This document shows positions 62,609-64,000 of a stretch of DNA of 64,000 nucleotides, piece by piece. Position numbers and translations under genes: made by a program. The notes beneath the pieces were generated by a model. That model saw nothing but the letters and a program-made list of their open reading frames with translations, had not been told where the DNA came from and made no database searches. Origin of the DNA: Pelobates cultripes (taxonomy: Eukaryota > Chordata > Amphibia > Anura > Pelobatidae). Positions within the stretch are counted from its first letter, which is position 1; each line of letters starts with the position of its first letter. The stretch lies in contig OW240912.1 in the NCBI GenBank assembly GCA_933207985.1, positions 206,329,373-206,393,372 on the forward strand. The letters are read 5' to 3'.

Positions 62609-64000
62609 CAGGGCCGGCCTTAGGCAATTAGGCGCCCTGTGCAAAAAGTCTTCACGGCGCCCCCCCCACCTCCCACCAAGTTGCCTGAATACAGTAACAC
62701 ACACAGGCACCGGGGACGTGTGTATCACGAGGCAAACAAGGCATCTGCCTTGGGCGCCACTTTGCAGGGGGCGGCAAAAAAAAGCATCCCTCCAAACCCC
62801 AGGCAGATCCCTTGCTTGCCTCGCATCCTGGGGGGCTCAAGAGCTGACCGGCTGGCCACTTTTGAGCCCCCCCAAGGCTGGCAGCGGGCAGCGAAGGAGC
62901 ATACTCACCTGAGCTTTTCCTGCTCAGCTTCCTCTGCGCCGCTTAATGAAGCCGGGAGCCATAATATAACGTCAGTCCGGCTCCCGGCATCACTAAGCGC
63001 TGCTTACTCAGCCTGTGCGCCCCCTGCCTGCCTGCCCAGCAGCCACACTGGACTGCTGGTAAGAAATCCACTCCAGCTTCCCCAGGGAGGCTGGGTGGAT
63101 TTAAAATAAATGTAAAAAATATTAGTTTGTGAGTGATAGTGGAAATGTCTGTGTGTGTGTCTGTGAGTGTTTATTTTGAAGTGAATGTGTGTGTGTGTGT
63201 GTCTGTAAGTGTGTAATTGTGTGTGTCTGTAAGTGTGTAATTGTGTGTGTCTGTAAGTGAATGTGTGTGTGTCTGTGAGTGAATGTGTGTGTTGGTCAGT
63301 GAGTGTATATGTGTCAGTCAGTGAGTGTGTATGTGTCGCCAGTGAGTGTGCGTCTGTCAGTGAGTGAGCGTCTGTCAGTCAAAGTGCGGCCTTGACAGGA
63401 AGGGGTGGGGGAAATTTAAACTCGGTTACAGGCATGTACACACACACTCAGTTAAAGGCAGTCACACATACAGGCACAAACAATGGCACAGCTACAGCGA
63501 CACACACAGACAGACAGTCACATAGGCAGTCACACACACAGACAGACAGTCACATAGGCAGTCACACACACAGACAGACACACAGTAACACACACATAGA
63601 CAGTTATACACACACAGGCAGGCAGTCACACAGATAGAAAGTCACACACACAGGCAGGCAGTCACACACAGACAGATAGTTACAGACAGACACACACAGG
63701 CAGGCAGGCAGTCACATACAGGCAGTCACACACACAGACAGACAGTCACACACACAGACAGTCACACAGACAGACAGTCTCTCACACACACGGGCAGTCA
63801 CACAGACAGACAGTCACACAGACAGACAGTCACACACACAGGCAGTCACATACATGGGCAGTCACACAGACAGACAGTCACACACACAGACAGTCACACA
63901 CAGGCAGGCAGTCACACACAGAGACAGTCACACACACACACAGAGACAGACAGTCACACACACACACACAAGGACAGGCAGTCACACAGACAGTCACACA
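62609..64000. mobile_element. hAT-like element(s), CAGGGCCGGCCTTAGG start, running off the window
   Basis: It starts CAGGGCCGGCCTTAGGCAAT with flank CATGCATG. The right end lies outside. A second element-like start, GGGGACGTGTGTATCACGAGGC..., lies near 62715 and suggests nesting. A palindrome GCCGGGAGCC...GGCTCCCGGC lies at 62951-62988, then TG microsatellite (63130-63375) and ACACAGACAGACAGTCACAC minisatellite (63430-64000). The 156-codon ORF at 62639 runs through these non-coding parts. Confidence 0.6.
63430..64000. repeat. CACACAGACAGACAGTCA minisatellite
   Basis: Compound tandem repeat of CACACA, GACAGACAGTCA and GGCAGGCAGTCA blocks running off the right edge. The neighbouring 63130-63375 tract is the opposite-strand sense (GTGTGTCTGTGAGTG), so the pair could form a long imperfect hairpin. 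Confidence 0.9.

Noticed and set aside
61848..62912. 354-codon ORF, Y/V/C/M-rich
   Set aside because: Translation of (GTAT)n(GTCTCT)n minisatellite flanked by hAT sequence.

Overview
The window is vertebrate genomic DNA with no complete gene in it. Five short exons on the minus strand chain in phase into one protein segment: the end of a CUB domain, a basic linker, a complete Sushi (CCP) domain and the start of the next CUB domain. This is the N-terminal CUB2-Sushi2-CUB3 part of a CSMD protein. The wording fits CSMD2 better than CSMD1 or CSMD3 as I remember them. All of the remaining sequence is intron. The repeat content suggests an anuran amphibian: short-TIR hAT elements, TTAA-flanked MITEs, a Frog-Prince-like Tc1 remnant, a LINE with an ATGTAAC tail, and a SINE or LINE tail with the GCGCTTTACAAT word. 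The species cannot be fixed from sequence alone.

Layout. Bases 1-3076 are a hAT-like element containing a second hAT element, which itself holds a TTAA MITE. Exons lie at 3699-3820, 12216-12340, 13724-13811, 19992-20069 and 35011-35123, in reverse transcript order. The intron between the first two holds a 2.46 kb hAT element (8724-11184). The 14.9 kb intron between 20069 and 35011 holds two nested clusters, at 21008-23894 and 26667-29690. Upstream of 35123 no further exon is seen for 29 kb. That stretch contains a LINE split by two hAT insertions (36480-40475), an interleaved fold-back element (41405-42093), a second copy of the 2.4-2.5 kb hAT element (43564-45932), several MITEs (43060-50655), a Tc1/mariner transposase pseudogene (60177-61600) and a final hAT and minisatellite cluster to the window end.

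The most notable pattern is in the non-autonomous hAT elements. Families with different termini share one plan: a terminal repeat, a TG/CA microsatellite, a strand-asymmetric C- or G-rich minisatellite, GC-rich perfect hairpins, then the other terminal repeat. In three copies of one family the hairpin arms differ between copies but still match within each copy, so the arms have changed together. I see no new protein-coding system. The ORFs longer than about 100 codons all run through low-complexity repeats, except for LINE and Tc1 relics and a few unsupported intronic frames.
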